Assembly: GCA_018268715.1 (NCBI GenBank)
Contig: JAFDVZ010000024.1
Span: 62,001 to 126,000 of the forward strand
From: Acidobacteriota bacterium
GTDB taxonomy: Bacteria > Acidobacteriota > Terriglobia > Bryobacterales > Bryobacteraceae
Length of the DNA: 64,000 nucleotides
Reading direction: 5' to 3'
Shown here: piece after piece, positions 25,949-35,494 of the stretch
Numbering within the stretch: position 1 is the first letter of the stretch
Layout of the letters: each line of letters begins with the position of its first letter
The notes under the pieces: generated by a model
What the model was told of the DNA's origin: nothing
Database searches by the model: none
Seen by the model: only the letters and a program-made list of their open reading frames with translations
Program-made: the position numbers and the translations under genes

Positions 25949-28465
25949 GTGATCTCTGAAGCCGCCGGGTTTGGGCTCCGTCTCGAAAACTACAGTCCAC
26001 TGACGCACCACTTTGACGAAATGGTGGGGGCGGATGGCGCCCCGCGTTCGCACTGGGCGCGGGTAGTCAACTTTTTGAGCTCCCTGAACCGCGAGGGGTT
26101 GGCCCATCGCTGGGACGAGGGACGCCGGGTGATCCAGCAGAACGGCATCACCTACAACGTCTACGGCGATCCGCTCTCGGTCGACCGGCCGTGGCCGCTC
26201 GATCCCATTCCGCTGATCCTCGATCCGGCGGAATGGGCTTCCATCGAAGCGGCCATCATTCAACGGGCCACGTTGCTCAACGCCATTCTCAAGGATCTGT
26301 ACGGTCCGCAGCGCCTGCTCTACGATCGCCAGTTGCCCGCCGAACTGGTGCTCGCGCACCCCTCCTACCTGAGGCAGTGCCACGGAGTGATGCAGCCGGG
26401 CGGCTCGTTCCTGCACCTGTATGCGGCGGACCTGGCGCGGTCGCCCGATGGGAAGTGGTGGGTGATCGCGGACCGGGCGCAGGCGCCGTCGGGCACCGGT
26501 TACGCGCTCGAAAACCGCATGGTCAGCAACCGCACCATGCCGGACCTGCTGAGCCGCAGCAATGTCCGACCGCTCGAGGAGTTTTTCCAGACGCTAATGC
26601 GGACGCTGCTCGAAATCGCGCCGTCGCATCGCGAGAATCCGCGCGTCGTGCTGTTGACGCCGGGCCCCTATAACGAAACGTACTTCGAACATGCGCTGCT
26701 GGCGCGGCGGCTGGGGATTTCGCTGGTGGAGGGCGGAGACCTGGTGGTCAGGGACCGGCGGGTGTTCCTGAAGACGCTCGGCGGATTGCTGCCGGTGGAC
26801 GTGATCCTGCGCCGGCAGGACGACAGTTTCTGCGACCCGCTCGAATTGCGGGCGGATTCGCTGCTGGGCGTGCCCGGGCTGTTGCAGGCGATTCGCGACG
26901 GGCACGTGGCGGTGGCGAACATGCTGGGCAGCGGCGTGGCGGAAACGGCCGCGCTCTCGGCCTTCCTGCCCGGATTGTGCAAGCACCTGCTGTCGGAAGA
27001 GCTGAAGATGCCTTCGGTGGCCACGTGGTGGTGCGGCCAGGACGTCCCCAAACAGTATGTACTGGACCATCCCGGCGGGTTGGTGATCAAGCCGGCGCTG
27101 CGCGCCCGCCGCGAACCGCCCGTATTTATCGACAAGCTGAGCGACGCCGACCGCCGCCAGTTCCTGGCGAAGCTGAAGTCGCGGCCGCAGGAGTATGTCG
27201 CGCAGGAACAGGTGGCGCTGGGGACTACGCCGGTGTGGAACTCGCACGGGCTGCTGCCCCGCCACTTCGTGTTGCGCGTGCACGCCGTCGCCACCCGTGG
27301 GACTTACGCCGTCCTGCCCGGTGGATTGACGCGCTTTTCCGCCTCCAAGGATTCGCTGGTGGTTTCGGTGCAGAGCGGCGGCGGCAGCAAGGACGCCTGG
27401 GTGCTCAGCAAGGGCCCTGTGCCTCCGATGCCGCCTCCCCAGCCGAGGTCGCTGGTCACCGACATCAACCGCGCCACGTTCGACCTGCCCAGCCGGGTCG
27501 CGGACAACCTGTTCTGGATGGGCCGCTACGCCGAACGGGTGGATTTCGGCATACGGCTGGTGCGCGGTGGACTGGTCCGGGTGGCGCGCGAATCGCGCAC
27601 GAATCAGGATCTGTCGGCCATCTGCGACGTATTGCAGGGCCTGGGTTATCTGGAGGATCCGGAGGCGCGGCTGGAGGTCTCGATTCTCGCCAAGGAACTG
27701 GACACCCTGGTGACGGATCCCGAGCGCCGGGGCGGCCTGCTGTGGACGTTGAACAAGATGCACCGGCTGGGCTGGCTGCTGCGCGACCGCATCTCGGCCG
27801 ACACCTGGCTGGTGCTGAGCCGCCTGACGCAGAAGTTCGTGGAGCCGCTGCCCGGGGATCCGTTCCGCCGAAGCGCCGCCATCGACCTGCTGGACCGTTC
27901 CATCCTGCGTCTTTCCGCCTTCAGCGGCTATGTGATGGAAGCCATGACGCGCGGCGCGGGCTGGGCCTTCCTCGACATCGGACGCCGGTTGGAGCGCGCC
28001 GTGCAGGTGCTCGAAATGCTCCGCTTCGGCCTGGCGCTGGGCGTGGAGGACAACGAGGCGGACCGCCTGGAGGCCCTGCTCGAGGTCTCCGACAGCATCA
28101 TCACCTACCGTTCGCGGTATATGTCATCCATGCAGCCGGAGCTGGTGGTGGACCTGCTGCTGCTCGACGAGGCCAACCCGCGCTCGGTGGCGTTCCAGTT
28201 GGCCCGCCTGCAGGAGCATATCGAGCGATTGCCCGGCGCCGCCGACCTGCGCACGCGGCCCGAATACAAGACCGGCCTGGAGGCCATGTCGAAGGTGCGG
28301 TTGGTGGAACTCGATCATCTGATGGGACTCGACCGGCGAGGGCGGCGCACCCGGCTGCAGGTGCTGCTGCGAAGCGTCGCCAATAATCTGCAGCAGTTGT
28401 CCGAGCAGTTGAACCGCGCGTATCTGATCCACGCTTTGCCCATCCGGCAGGCCACCCAGGGTTAA
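25949..28465 (+). CDS. Circularly permuted ATP-grasp / alpha-E fusion protein
   Basis: An 838-residue protein from GTG 25949, five bases after the upstream stop (a TTG 24 bases earlier would overlap that gene). The first 490 residues are a circularly permuted ATP-grasp domain (CP_ATPgrasp_2): NGITYNVYGDPLS, LYGPQRLLYD, HPGGLVIKPAL and a PGGLTRFSA segment. From about 512 the alpha-E domain begins with the diagnostic RVADNLFWMGRYAERVD and continues as helices to the end. Separate genes encode these domains in many bacteria; here they are fused. ATP-grasp enzymes form amide bonds through acyl phosphates, so a peptide ligase is expected, coupled to the flanking transglutaminases. Substrate unknown. 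Confidence 0.9.
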   Translation: MISEAAGFGLRLENYSPLTHHFDEMVGADGAPRSHWARVVNFLSSLNREGLAHRWDEGRRVIQQNGITYNVYGDPLSVDRPWPLDPIPLILDPAEWASIEAAIIQRATLLNAILKDLYGPQRLLYDRQLPAELVLAHPSYLRQCHGVMQPGGSFLHLYAADLARSPDGKWWVIADRAQAPSGTGYALENRMVSNRTMPDLLSRSNVRPLEEFFQTLMRTLLEIAPSHRENPRVVLLTPGPYNETYFEHALLARRLGISLVEGGDLVVRDRRVFLKTLGGLLPVDVILRRQDDSFCDPLELRADSLLGVPGLLQAIRDGHVAVANMLGSGVAETAALSAFLPGLCKHLLSEELKMPSVATWWCGQDVPKQYVLDHPGGLVIKPALRARREPPVFIDKLSDADRRQFLAKLKSRPQEYVAQEQVALGTTPVWNSHGLLPRHFVLRVHAVATRGTYAVLPGGLTRFSASKDSLVVSVQSGGGSKDAWVLSKGPVPPMPPPQPRSLVTDINRATFDLPSRVADNLFWMGRYAERVDFGIRLVRGGLVRVARESRTNQDLSAICDVLQGLGYLEDPEARLEVSILAKELDTLVTDPERRGGLLWTLNKMHRLGWLLRDRISADTWLVLSRLTQKFVEPLPGDPFRRSAAIDLLDRSILRLSAFSGYVMEAMTRGAGWAFLDIGRRLERAVQVLEMLRFGLALGVEDNEADRLEALLEVSDSIITYRSRYMSSMQPELVVDLLLLDEANPRSVAFQLARLQEHIERLPGAADLRTRPEYKTGLEAMSKVRLVELDHLMGLDRRGRRTRLQVLLRSVANNLQQLSEQLNRAYLIHALPIRQATQG

Positions 28466-28466
28466 G

Positions 28467-29327
28467 ATGCGCTACCGCACCCGGCACACCACCACCTATC
28501 TTTACGGCGAGCCGGTCTCGCTGTGTCACAACGAGGTCCGGCTGACGCCGCGCGACGCCAGCGGGCAGACGCTTGTCGAATACAACCTGGACATCCTGCC
28601 GAGGCCCGAGTCCGTGGCCAGCCGGTTGGATTATTTCGGCAATCCCACCAGCTTTTTCTGTGTGGACGAGCCGCACACGCGGCTGGAGATTTCGGCTGAA
28701 AGCGTCGTCGAAATCAGCCCTCGCACCGTGCCCGCCAAGGGCGCGACGCCGGCGTGGGAGACGGCGCGGGACGCGATTCGCGAAGAGATCGACGCCTTCC
28801 AGTTCGTCTTCGACTCCGTGTTCGTGCGCACCGGCGACGACTTCGCCGCTTACGCCGAACCATCGTTCCCGGCGGGACGGCCCGTGTTTGACGCCGCCCT
28901 GGACCTGTGCACGCGCATCTACCGCGACTTCAAGTATCAGCCGCAATCCACCCAGGTGGACACCCCGGTGGAGCAGGCCCTGAAAGCCCGCCGCGGCGTG
29001 TGCCAGGACTTCGCGCAGGTGATGATCGCCTGTGTGCGCTCCATGGGGCTGGCGGCGCGCTATGTCAGCGGCTACCTGCGCAGCGGCAAGGATCGCGTTG
29101 GGGCGGAGGCGTCGCACGCCTGGGTTTCGGTGTACTGTCCCGGCCACGATTGGGTCGATTTCGATCCGACCAACAACCGGCTGGCGGGACTGGGCGAGCA
29201 CGTCACGCTCGCCTGGGGGCGCGACTTCACCGATGTGAGCCCCATGAAGGGCGTCATGGTGGGCGGCGGCGAACACCTGGTCCACGTGTCGGTGGGCGTC
29301 GTTCCGGAGAGAAATCGGACGGAATAA
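28467..29327 (+). CDS. Transglutaminase-family protein
   Basis: A 286-residue protein with a transglutaminase N-terminal beta domain (about 1-90) and a papain-like core carrying the full triad C179 (RRGVCQDFAQ), H217 (ASHAWVSVY) and D233 (FDPTNN). Members of this group act as peptidases or crosslinkers of amide bonds; activity here is inferred from the triad. It begins one base after the stop of the ATP-grasp/alpha-E gene and thus is co-translated. Unlike the larger transglutaminase two genes up, it has no DUF2126 extension. No signal peptide. Confidence 0.9.
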   Translation: MRYRTRHTTTYLYGEPVSLCHNEVRLTPRDASGQTLVEYNLDILPRPESVASRLDYFGNPTSFFCVDEPHTRLEISAESVVEISPRTVPAKGATPAWETARDAIREEIDAFQFVFDSVFVRTGDDFAAYAEPSFPAGRPVFDAALDLCTRIYRDFKYQPQSTQVDTPVEQALKARRGVCQDFAQVMIACVRSMGLAARYVSGYLRSGKDRVGAEASHAWVSVYCPGHDWVDFDPTNNRLAGLGEHVTLAWGRDFTDVSPMKGVMVGGGEHLVHVSVGVVPERNRTE

Positions 29328-29365
29328 TTCGCCGGGCCTCCGTCATTTCTGCACACGGAGGGACG

Positions 29366-30652
29366 ATGCGATACGTAATCATCGGCAACGGCGTGGCGGG
29401 CGTCACCGCGGCCTTCGCCATCCGCGAGCGCCTGGACGACGCCGCGATCACCGTCATCAGCGCCGAAAGCGACTACTTCTTTTCGCGCACCGCCTTGATG
29501 TACGCGTTCATGGACCGCCTGACTCCGCGCGACCTGGAGCCGAATGAACGCAAGGTCTACGACCGGCAGCGCATCGAGCGGGTGCGGGGCCTTGTGACGG
29601 ACCTCGACGCGGGCGCCCACACGCTGACGCTCGAAAGCGGCGCGCGCATTCCCTACGACCGCCTGCTGATTGCCGCCGGATCGCGGCCGAATCGTCCCAA
29701 CTGGGCCGGGATGGACGCGGTGCGCGACGGGCTGGTGAACTTCGTCACCCTGCAGGACCTGGAGCAGTGCGAACGGCTGACCAAGAGGGGCGGACGCGCG
29801 GTGGTGGCGGGCGGCGGGTTGATTGGCGTCGAACTTGTCGAGTGCCTGCACCACCACGGCATGGACGTGACGTTCCTGGTCCGCGACCCGTGGTATTGGC
29901 CCGCCGCGCTGGGCGAGGCCGAAGGCCGCATGATCAGCGAACACATCGGCCGGCATGGCGTGTCCATCACGCATCAGGAGGCGATTGCGCGCGTGCTGAC
30001 GGATGCCGCGGGCAAGGTGACCGGCGTCGTGACGGAATCGGGCAAGCGGTTGGACTGCGATCTGCTGGGCGTCACCGTTGGCGTACACCCGGCCACCGAG
30101 TGGCTTTCCGGCGTGCGCACGCCGCCTGAAACCGGCCGCGGCGTCGTGGTGGACCGCGCGTTCCGCACGTCCCTGCCCGATGTCTGGGCCGCGGGCGATT
30201 GCGCGGAGATTCGCGCCGAGGGCCGCGCGCCGCTGGTGGAACAGATCTGGTACAGCGCGAAACGACAGGGCGAGGCGGCCGCGAAATCCATGCTGGGCGA
30301 CGGGGTCGCTTACGCTCCGCCGATCTTCTATAACAGTTCGAAATTCTTCGAGATCGAGTACACCACGGTGGGCTCGTTCCGGGCGGCCGGTTCGCGCGAA
30401 TTCTACGCGCGCGTCCTGGGCAAGGAAGTGAGCGTGCGCATCGCCGAGGCCGATGGCGCGGTGGCGGGCTTCAACATGTTGGGCTCGCGCTGGAATCACA
30501 CCGTGTTCGAACGCTGGATCGCGGAGCGCCGGCCGCTTGCCTGGTGCATGGACCGTCTGCATCAGGCGCAATTCGACTTCGAGTTTGGCCGCCAGGACCT
30601 GACCGATATCCGCCGTCAGTTCGCCGCGCGCCGGATGGAGGCCGCCGCATGA
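29366..30652 (+). CDS. FAD/NAD(P)-dependent pyridine nucleotide-disulfide-type oxidoreductase
   Basis: A 428-residue flavoprotein starting at ATG 29366 behind a strong GGAGGG ribosome site. Motifs are the FAD-binding YVIIGNGVAGVTAAF, the NAD(P)-binding VVAGGGLIGVELVECL, and the second FAD motif DVWAAGDCAE. No redox-active CxxxxC is present, so it is of the ferredoxin-reductase/nitrite-reductase-like type that passes electrons to iron-sulfur partners. It lies 38 bases after the transglutaminase gene and overlaps by ATGA with the iron-sulfur membrane protein that follows, which is its likely partner. Acceptor unknown. Confidence 0.85.
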   Translation: MRYVIIGNGVAGVTAAFAIRERLDDAAITVISAESDYFFSRTALMYAFMDRLTPRDLEPNERKVYDRQRIERVRGLVTDLDAGAHTLTLESGARIPYDRLLIAAGSRPNRPNWAGMDAVRDGLVNFVTLQDLEQCERLTKRGGRAVVAGGGLIGVELVECLHHHGMDVTFLVRDPWYWPAALGEAEGRMISEHIGRHGVSITHQEAIARVLTDAAGKVTGVVTESGKRLDCDLLGVTVGVHPATEWLSGVRTPPETGRGVVVDRAFRTSLPDVWAAGDCAEIRAEGRAPLVEQIWYSAKRQGEAAAKSMLGDGVAYAPPIFYNSSKFFEIEYTTVGSFRAAGSREFYARVLGKEVSVRIAEADGAVAGFNMLGSRWNHTVFERWIAERRPLAWCMDRLHQAQFDFEFGRQDLTDIRRQFAARRMEAAA

Positions 30653-31722
30653 TCCGGCAGACCGCGCGCGACCGCATCGCGCACGACCTTACCCATCGCG
30701 GCGTCAGCGCGTGGCTGCTGGCGGGGGCCATCACCGCGTTCTACCTGGCGCTCTATTACACGGAGTTCTTCACCGGCGTGGCGAAGGCCGTGGGGCTCGA
30801 CAGCAAATGGACGTTGTATGGGCTGCTGTACACGCTGGCCGTCGTCACGGGAGGCGTGTTCATGATTCGGCGCTACCGGCATAACCGCTACCAGGTGGTG
30901 CGCACCTCGGTGGTGATGGCGGTGCAGACGACGCTAGCGTTTTCCGTGCCGCAGATCCTGAAGATGGTGCACCAGCCCGAGTATTACTTCAGCTACCTGT
31001 GGCCGTTGAAGCTCGACTACGGCACGCCGGGCTACCTGTTCCACCTGCCGCTCGGCTACATCCTGTACAGCGTCGTGGGGTCGTTGATCCTGGTTCCGCT
31101 GGCCGCCGCGCTGTTCGGCAAGCGCTGGTACTGTTCGTGGATCTGCGGCTGCGGCGGCTTGGCGAACACGGCGGGGGAGCCGTTCCGCCACCTTTCGAAC
31201 AAGTCGTCCGCCGCCTGGAAGTTCGAGAAGTTCAGTATCCACACGGTGCTGGGTGTTTGCCTGCTTCTTACCGGGCTGCTGTTTGCCACCTACGGCGCGG
31301 GCAATCGCTATCCGATGCTGGCGAAGTACACCTATGAGTATCAGAGCTGGTATGGCTTCATCGTGGTGGCGATGTTGTCGGGCATTGTCGGCGTGGGCGC
31401 TTACCCGATCGGCGGCACGCGCGTGTGGTGCCGCTTCTTCTGTCCCATGGCGGCGCTGCTCGGCCTGACGCAGAAGGTGGGCCGCTACCGGATCACGGTG
31501 AAGGACAACATGTGCATCTCCTGCGGCATGTGTTCCAAGTACTGCGAGATGGGCATCGACGTTCGATCGTACGCGCAGGCCAATACGAGCTTCACCAGGG
31601 CCTCCTGCGTGGGTTGCGGACTGTGTGCGGAAGTGTGTCCGCGCGGCGTGTTGCGGCTCGAGAACGTATCGCGCCCCGCGCCTCAGGAGCGCCTGGTGCA
31701 GATCGCCGCGGCCGGACGGTAG
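30649..31722 (+). CDS. Membrane 4Fe-4S polyferredoxin-like protein (NapH/NosR-type)
   Basis: A 357-residue membrane protein starting at ATG 30649 inside the preceding stop. About six membrane segments are interspersed with the paired Cys motifs CSWICGCGG and CRFFCPMAALLG seen in NapH, NosR and RdxA-like proteins, and the C-terminal soluble tail carries two ferredoxin clusters (CISCGMCSKYC and CVGCGLCAEVCP). It should move electrons between a quinone or flavoprotein and a partner on the other side of the membrane. Being translationally coupled to the FAD oxidoreductase, the two look like one electron-transfer unit. No periplasmic reductase is adjacent, so the destination is unknown. Confidence 0.85.
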   Translation: MIRQTARDRIAHDLTHRGVSAWLLAGAITAFYLALYYTEFFTGVAKAVGLDSKWTLYGLLYTLAVVTGGVFMIRRYRHNRYQVVRTSVVMAVQTTLAFSVPQILKMVHQPEYYFSYLWPLKLDYGTPGYLFHLPLGYILYSVVGSLILVPLAAALFGKRWYCSWICGCGGLANTAGEPFRHLSNKSSAAWKFEKFSIHTVLGVCLLLTGLLFATYGAGNRYPMLAKYTYEYQSWYGFIVVAMLSGIVGVGAYPIGGTRVWCRFFCPMAALLGLTQKVGRYRITVKDNMCISCGMCSKYCEMGIDVRSYAQANTSFTRASCVGCGLCAEVCPRGVLRLENVSRPAPQERLVQIAAAGR

Positions 31723-31743
31723 GCCGGTGGCGTCCCTTCAGCC

Positions 31744-31773
31744 AAAAAAGAAGGGGGCCGTCGCCGGCCCCCT
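31744..31773 (-). terminator. Rho-independent terminator of the TonB-dependent receptor gene
   Basis: On the reverse strand an AGGGGGCCG / CGGCCCCCT stem (31752-31760 with 31765-31773) with a four-base loop is followed by TTCTTTTTT. It lies 28 bases beyond the receptor stop. On the forward strand the same stem is not followed by a T-run, so it is weaker for the polyferredoxin gene. Confidence 0.85.
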
Positions 31774-31801
31774 CCTGCTGCTGCTTTGCGCGCCTCTCGT
31801 A

Positions 31802-34800
31802 TCAGAACTTGAAGCGCAGCGACAACGCCAGGTGCCGAGCCTGCACCTGCGCGCTCTGAATCGTGCCGAACGCGGAGTTGGTGTTCACCCCGCTCGCGAA
31901 ATTCAGATTGAGCGTGGTGTTCGGATTGCTCGGGTTGAAGTGGTTGAGCAGGTTGAAGGTCTCAACGCGGAACTCCAGCGTCTTGCCTTCGCGGATCGTC
32001 ACCTGCTTGGATAGCGACATGTCCAGCGTCCACAGCCACGGACCGTAGAACAGCGTCGGCGGCGTGTTGCCGATGCCCAGCGAGTTCGCCGCCGGCAGCG
32101 TGAAGTTCGCCGCGTTCAACGGAACCTGCAACCGCGGATCCTCCGTCGCCGACGGCAGGCCCGACGACAGATAGATGCTGTTCCCCATCTGGCAGCGGAA
32201 CGGCATGTACGCCGTCGGCGTGCCCGTCCAGAACTGCGAAGGGGCGCTCGTCGCCGAACAGCTCACCGTGTACGGCGTGCCCGCGAAAATCGAGCCGTTG
32301 CCGTTCAGGTGCCACCCGTCCATCACCGCCTTGCCAATCCAGTTGTTCGCCACGCGGTTGGCCAGGTTGGGCGCGTCATAGCCGAAGTTGAAGTTGATCG
32401 CGTGCCGCCGGTTCACCACGTTCTTGGTCAGGTCCTGGCTGACGAACTGCCACAACGTCGTCTGGCTCGAGTTGTTGAAGTCGATCGTCCGCGACCAAGT
32501 GTAGTTCGCGTTCCACTGCACCTTGCCCGCGCGCCGGTTCAACTGCATCTGCAGCGAGTTGTAGTTGTTCGTATAGCTGTGCGTGAAGTCGATCACATTG
32601 CCGATGCCCGCGTAGCCCGCCAGCGCGCGGATCAGGTTGGTCGAATAGAAGCTCGGATTGGCCGGGTTCGAGGTCGGATCGATGAACCGCGTCTGGGGGC
32701 AGCCTCCCTGGATCGGGTTGGCGCAGCCGGTGGGCTTCCACGTCGTCAGCGGAGCGATGGCGTTGCTGTCGTACATCTCGCCATACCCGTTCTTCAAGGC
32801 GTTGCCCACGTAGGACACGTCCATGATCATGTGGAACGGCAGTTCGCGCTGGATGCCCAGGCTGTAGTTATAGGTGCGCTGCGGCTTGTCGTCCTGCGAT
32901 CCGCCGATCAGGTTCTGCGGCGTGAACACCGTCTGCGAGCCGGTCAGTTGCTGGAAGCTCGTGTACACGATGGTCGGCGCCAGGAACGTCGGCGGCACCA
33001 TCATCGGGCCCTGGCCCGCGCTCAGCGCGCCGATATAGTCCACCGTCCAGTTGCGGCCCGTGATGATGCCGAAGCCGCCGCGGATGGCCGTCTTGCCGTC
33101 GCCGAACACGTCCCACGCAAACCCGGCGCGCGGCGACACCTGGATCGGCGCCACGTTCCAGAAATGGCTCTTGTAATACTTGATGCCCGAATACGGCAGG
33201 CTGCCCGCCGCGTACGACGCCGTGTCGAACGTGCCTTGCCGCACGTACGGGAACACCTGGCCCGTTTTCGGATTGACGGCGATCTTGCTGGCCGCCGGAC
33301 AGGCCCCCGACACCGTCACGGAGCAGGCCGGGAACAGAAGCTGGCCGGCTTTGCTCGCGTCAAAGGACGCCTGGTCGAACAGGCCCAGGGTCGCCCCCGC
33401 GCTGTTCAGATCGCCCACGCGGTAGAACCGGGCGCCGTAGTCGAACGTCAACCGGCGCGTGGCCTTGTAGGTGTCCTGCAAGTACCATTCGAACTGCGTA
33501 TAGCGCGCGTGGTTCACCAGCTTGGTGTTGTCGTCGCCATAGGCGAAGATGCTGCCCACCATGGCGTTGGCGTAGGGATAGCCCGCGTCCAGCGGATTCG
33601 CGCGGTCCGAGCCGAAATAGTACGTGCCAGCGGCGTTGTACACCGAGTACACGCTCACGTTGCGCGCCATCCGCTCGTAGTAGAAGCCCGCTTTCAACGT
33701 GTGCGAACCCTTCACCCACGTCACCTTGTCCTGAATGGTCACCAACTGGTCGGTTCCCGTGAACGGCCAGCGGCTGTCCAGGCTGAACGTCGGCGCGTTG
33801 GTCACGCCAAGGCCGGAGGACTGCGCGCTGTAGTTCGACGGCAGGCCGAAGTTCACCGCCGGCAGCAGGTTCAGGTAGTTGCTCGAAGCGTTGATGCGCG
33901 GCAAGGTCAGCGCGTTGCCGTTCACGTCCTTAAGCGGCAGCAGGCTCTGCGCATAGGTCCGCACGCCGCCGTTGTTCTTGTTCTGGCTCGCATCGTCCAG
34001 CGGTCCCACGCCTTGCAGGCCGCGGTTGATGCCGAAGCTGATTTCGTTGATCAGCGTGGGGCTGATGGTGTGGATCAACGTGCCCAACGCGCCCGCGCTC
34101 TGCACGTGGTAACTGGCCGGGAACTGGCCCCACGCGCCGCCCGGGGGTCCGACAGTCACGTTGTAGCCGTTCTGCGCCTGATAGTCCTGCAACAGCCGGA
34201 CGTAGGCCATCAACTTCTGCGAGATGGCGTAGTCCATGCGCAGGATCTTGTCGTCGAGCGGACGCAACTGCTGCTGCGGGAAGCGGAAGTTATACTGCTT
34301 CTGCCCGGTCGGGTCCAGCGCCAGCCCCGCCGGATCCGGAGTCGGGAACAGGTTCAGCATCGCCTGCCCGATCGGGTTGATGCGCGTGGCGGGGATGATG
34401 TTGCCCGGGAACTGCTGCTGCGTCGTCGGGTCGTAGACCGGAATCTGCGCGCCCGCCGTGGTCACCGTCTTTGAGAAATCGCCCTGCTTTTCGAGCGTCG
34501 TCGGCATCGTGTAGGTGGCGAAGCTCGTCGTGTTGTTGAACAGCTTGTCGTAGGAGAAGAAGAAGAACACCTTCTGCCGCGACTTGTTGAAGGACGTGCC
34601 CGGGATGATCAGCGGACCGCCGATGGTGCCGCCGAAGTTCTGGTAACGATAACGCGGCCGGACGACCTTGGTCTTGTTGTTAAACCATTCGTTGGCGTTC
34701 AGGCTCTCGTGCCGGTAGTAGTCATAGGCGCTGCCGTGGAACTGTGGCGTGCCCGCCTTGGTGGTGACGGTCAACTGGCCCGCGGTGCGGCCGCCGTATT

Positions 34801-35494
34801 CGGCCGTGTAGTTGGAAACCAGCAGCTTCACTTCGCCGATGGCGTCCACCGACGGGTTGATGTAGCCGGTGTTCAGGTTGCCCGAATCCTGGCTGGCCGC
34901 CCCGTCCATGTTGAGGATGATCTGGCCCTGCCGTCCGCCGTTGACGCCGGGGACGCCGCCGCCGTTCCAGCCGCGGTAGTCGTAGCTCTGCGCCAGCGAC
35001 TGCGTGCCGGGCAGCGTCATGATCAGGCTGACTGGATTGCGGCCGCGCGTGGGAGTGTCTTCAATCTGCTTGAGGCCGATGTCCACTGAGCGGTCCGAAC
35101 TGTCGGTGGCCACGTGAACGGCGTTGGCCGTCACTTCCACCGTGGCGGTCAGGTCTCCCACCTGGAGCGCGATGTCGTGCAGGTCCACGCGTTCCTGGGC
35201 GGCTACGCTGATGCCCTTCTGCTCGTGGGTCTTGAAGCCCGCCATCGCGATTCTGAGGGTGTAGGTTCCGGGAACCAGGCCCGTGAAAATGAACGCGCCG
35301 TTCGTGCTCGTGGTGAACGAGCGATCGGTCTTTGAAAGATCGTGGATCAGGTGCACCGTGGCGTTGGCGACGGCCGCGCCGCTGGCGTCGGTCACGTCGC
35401 CGGAAAGTTGTCCCGTTACGCTCTGGGCGTGCGCCGCCGGCAGCATCGCCGCCAGCAGGAACAACACACCTATGAATAGGCGAAGTCTATGCAT
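31802..35494 (-). CDS. TonB-dependent receptor with carboxypeptidase-regulatory domain (Oar-like)
   Basis: A 1230-residue outer-membrane protein. Signal peptide 1-23 (ends AHAQ), then a carboxypeptidase-regulatory-like beta domain about 25-115 (GQLSGDVTDASGAAVANATV), a plug-like region to about 240 and a long beta barrel ending in RHLALSLRFKF with a C-terminal Phe, as in barrel proteins. Proteins of this design are the usual large TonB-dependent receptors of Acidobacteria and import glycans or other large ligands. No clear TonB box is visible and no TonB/ExbBD or SusD partner is nearby. An AGAGG ribosome site precedes the ATG. It has its own predicted promoter 370 bases upstream and a terminator behind; neighbours suggest a rhamnose-type polysaccharide as ligand, which is inference. 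Confidence 0.9.
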   Translation of the reverse strand: MHRLRLFIGVLFLLAAMLPAAHAQSVTGQLSGDVTDASGAAVANATVHLIHDLSKTDRSFTTSTNGAFIFTGLVPGTYTLRIAMAGFKTHEQKGISVAAQERVDLHDIALQVGDLTATVEVTANAVHVATDSSDRSVDIGLKQIEDTPTRGRNPVSLIMTLPGTQSLAQSYDYRGWNGGGVPGVNGGRQGQIILNMDGAASQDSGNLNTGYINPSVDAIGEVKLLVSNYTAEYGGRTAGQLTVTTKAGTPQFHGSAYDYYRHESLNANEWFNNKTKVVRPRYRYQNFGGTIGGPLIIPGTSFNKSRQKVFFFFSYDKLFNNTTSFATYTMPTTLEKQGDFSKTVTTAGAQIPVYDPTTQQQFPGNIIPATRINPIGQAMLNLFPTPDPAGLALDPTGQKQYNFRFPQQQLRPLDDKILRMDYAISQKLMAYVRLLQDYQAQNGYNVTVGPPGGAWGQFPASYHVQSAGALGTLIHTISPTLINEISFGINRGLQGVGPLDDASQNKNNGGVRTYAQSLLPLKDVNGNALTLPRINASSNYLNLLPAVNFGLPSNYSAQSSGLGVTNAPTFSLDSRWPFTGTDQLVTIQDKVTWVKGSHTLKAGFYYERMARNVSVYSVYNAAGTYYFGSDRANPLDAGYPYANAMVGSIFAYGDDNTKLVNHARYTQFEWYLQDTYKATRRLTFDYGARFYRVGDLNSAGATLGLFDQASFDASKAGQLLFPACSVTVSGACPAASKIAVNPKTGQVFPYVRQGTFDTASYAAGSLPYSGIKYYKSHFWNVAPIQVSPRAGFAWDVFGDGKTAIRGGFGIITGRNWTVDYIGALSAGQGPMMVPPTFLAPTIVYTSFQQLTGSQTVFTPQNLIGGSQDDKPQRTYNYSLGIQRELPFHMIMDVSYVGNALKNGYGEMYDSNAIAPLTTWKPTGCANPIQGGCPQTRFIDPTSNPANPSFYSTNLIRALAGYAGIGNVIDFTHSYTNNYNSLQMQLNRRAGKVQWNANYTWSRTIDFNNSSQTTLWQFVSQDLTKNVVNRRHAINFNFGYDAPNLANRVANNWIGKAVMDGWHLNGNGSIFAGTPYTVSCSATSAPSQFWTGTPTAYMPFRCQMGNSIYLSSGLPSATEDPRLQVPLNAANFTLPAANSLGIGNTPPTLFYGPWLWTLDMSLSKQVTIREGKTLEFRVETFNLLNHFNPSNPNTTLNLNFASGVNTNSAFGTIQSAQVQARHLALSLRFKF

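Noticed and set aside
32309-34474. Forward-strand frame of 721 codons inside the TonB receptor gene
   Set aside because: It mirrors the receptor codons in another frame and has no recognisable domain or start context.
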